This document shows positions 12,658 through 12,737 of a stretch of DNA of 12,737 bases, piece after piece. How positions within the stretch are numbered: the first letter of the stretch is position 1; every line of letters begins with the position of its first letter. A program made the translations under genes and the position numbers. The notes under the pieces were generated by a model. It saw only the letters and a list, made by a program, of their open reading frames with translations. It was not told the origin of the DNA and did not search any database. The stretch spans positions 1 to 12,737 of the forward strand of contig JALVPX010000137.1 of assembly GCA_027031565.1 (NCBI GenBank), in the 5' to 3' direction. The stretch is from Deltaproteobacteria bacterium. Its GTDB lineage: Bacteria > Desulfobacterota > Dissulfuribacteria > Dissulfuribacterales > JALVPX01.

Positions 12658-12737
12658 GGGGTTGTTTTTGGCATAAAAGAGGTTTTACAGTATGCTGGCA
12701 TGTCAAAAGAGGTAGTTTAGAGGATGCTGCCAGGCAA

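Larger units (their letters stand above)
12184..12737. other. Gene-free region upstream of rpsB
   Basis: No convincing coding frame is visible on either strand over these 554 bases. From left to right it holds the rpsB leader stem (12198-12257), the rpsB promoter candidate (12311-12339), about 100 bases with nothing recognisable beyond a small GCAGA/TCTGC hairpin, a MITE-like element (12443-12583), a 15-base tandem repeat (12601-12630), a hairpin (12628-12657) and two loosely similar GGCAT-AAAGAGGT segments (12670-12683 and 12697-12713). The gene to the right lies outside the window. Confidence 0.7.

Noticed and set aside
1..12737. CRISPR array, insertion sequence, prophage or defence island
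   Set aside because: No regularly spaced repeats, transposase, integrase or phage genes are visible; the only mobile-like signal is the short noncoding element near the right end.

Overview
The window reads as a stretch of bacterial chromosome, most likely from Desulfobacterota (the former Deltaproteobacteria). This is inferred from three things: the envelope/translation gene order, a small FmdB-type zinc ribbon, and a CheZ with the proteobacterial C-terminal CheY-binding tail. No species can be named from the sequence alone. Almost all genes lie on the minus strand, so the biological order runs from the right end to the left.

From right to left: 12184-12737 is a 554-base gene-free region. 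It holds degenerate repeats, a hairpin, a MITE-like inverted-repeat element (12443-12583), a probable promoter and a structured leader for rpsB. A tightly packed ten-gene run follows: rpsB, tsf, pyrH, frr, uppS, cdsA, dxr, rseP, tsaB, sfsA (12183 down to 4119). Spacings are 55 nt or less, many genes overlap, and no internal terminator is visible, so it looks like one long operon. It joins translation factors (S2, EF-Ts, RRF), UMP kinase, isoprenoid and lipid-carrier synthesis (Dxr, UppS, CdsA), the intramembrane protease RseP, a t6A tRNA-modification factor (TsaB) and SfsA.

Next on the minus strand is cheZ (4031-3351), with a possible sigma-28-like promoter at the end of sfsA. Converging on it from the plus strand is a 37-residue, Cys-rich, very basic micro-ORF (3249-3362) behind a strong ribosome binding site. 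It is the least expected gene in the window. After an A/T-rich spacer come a small HExxH putative metalloprotein I cannot assign (2941-2420), an fmdB-family zinc ribbon with its own rho-independent terminator, and aroF (class Ib DAHP synthase, first step of the shikimate pathway).

The left end carries tRNA-Cys(GCA) with its own promoter-like sequence and a strong terminator. Only 16 bases separate that terminator from the start of trkA, the NAD-binding regulator of K+ uptake, which runs off the left edge. The window is therefore mostly conserved housekeeping. The parts that deserve a second look are the micro-ORF, the zincin-like protein, the intergenic repeat element, the rpsB leader and the tRNA-terminator-trkA arrangement.
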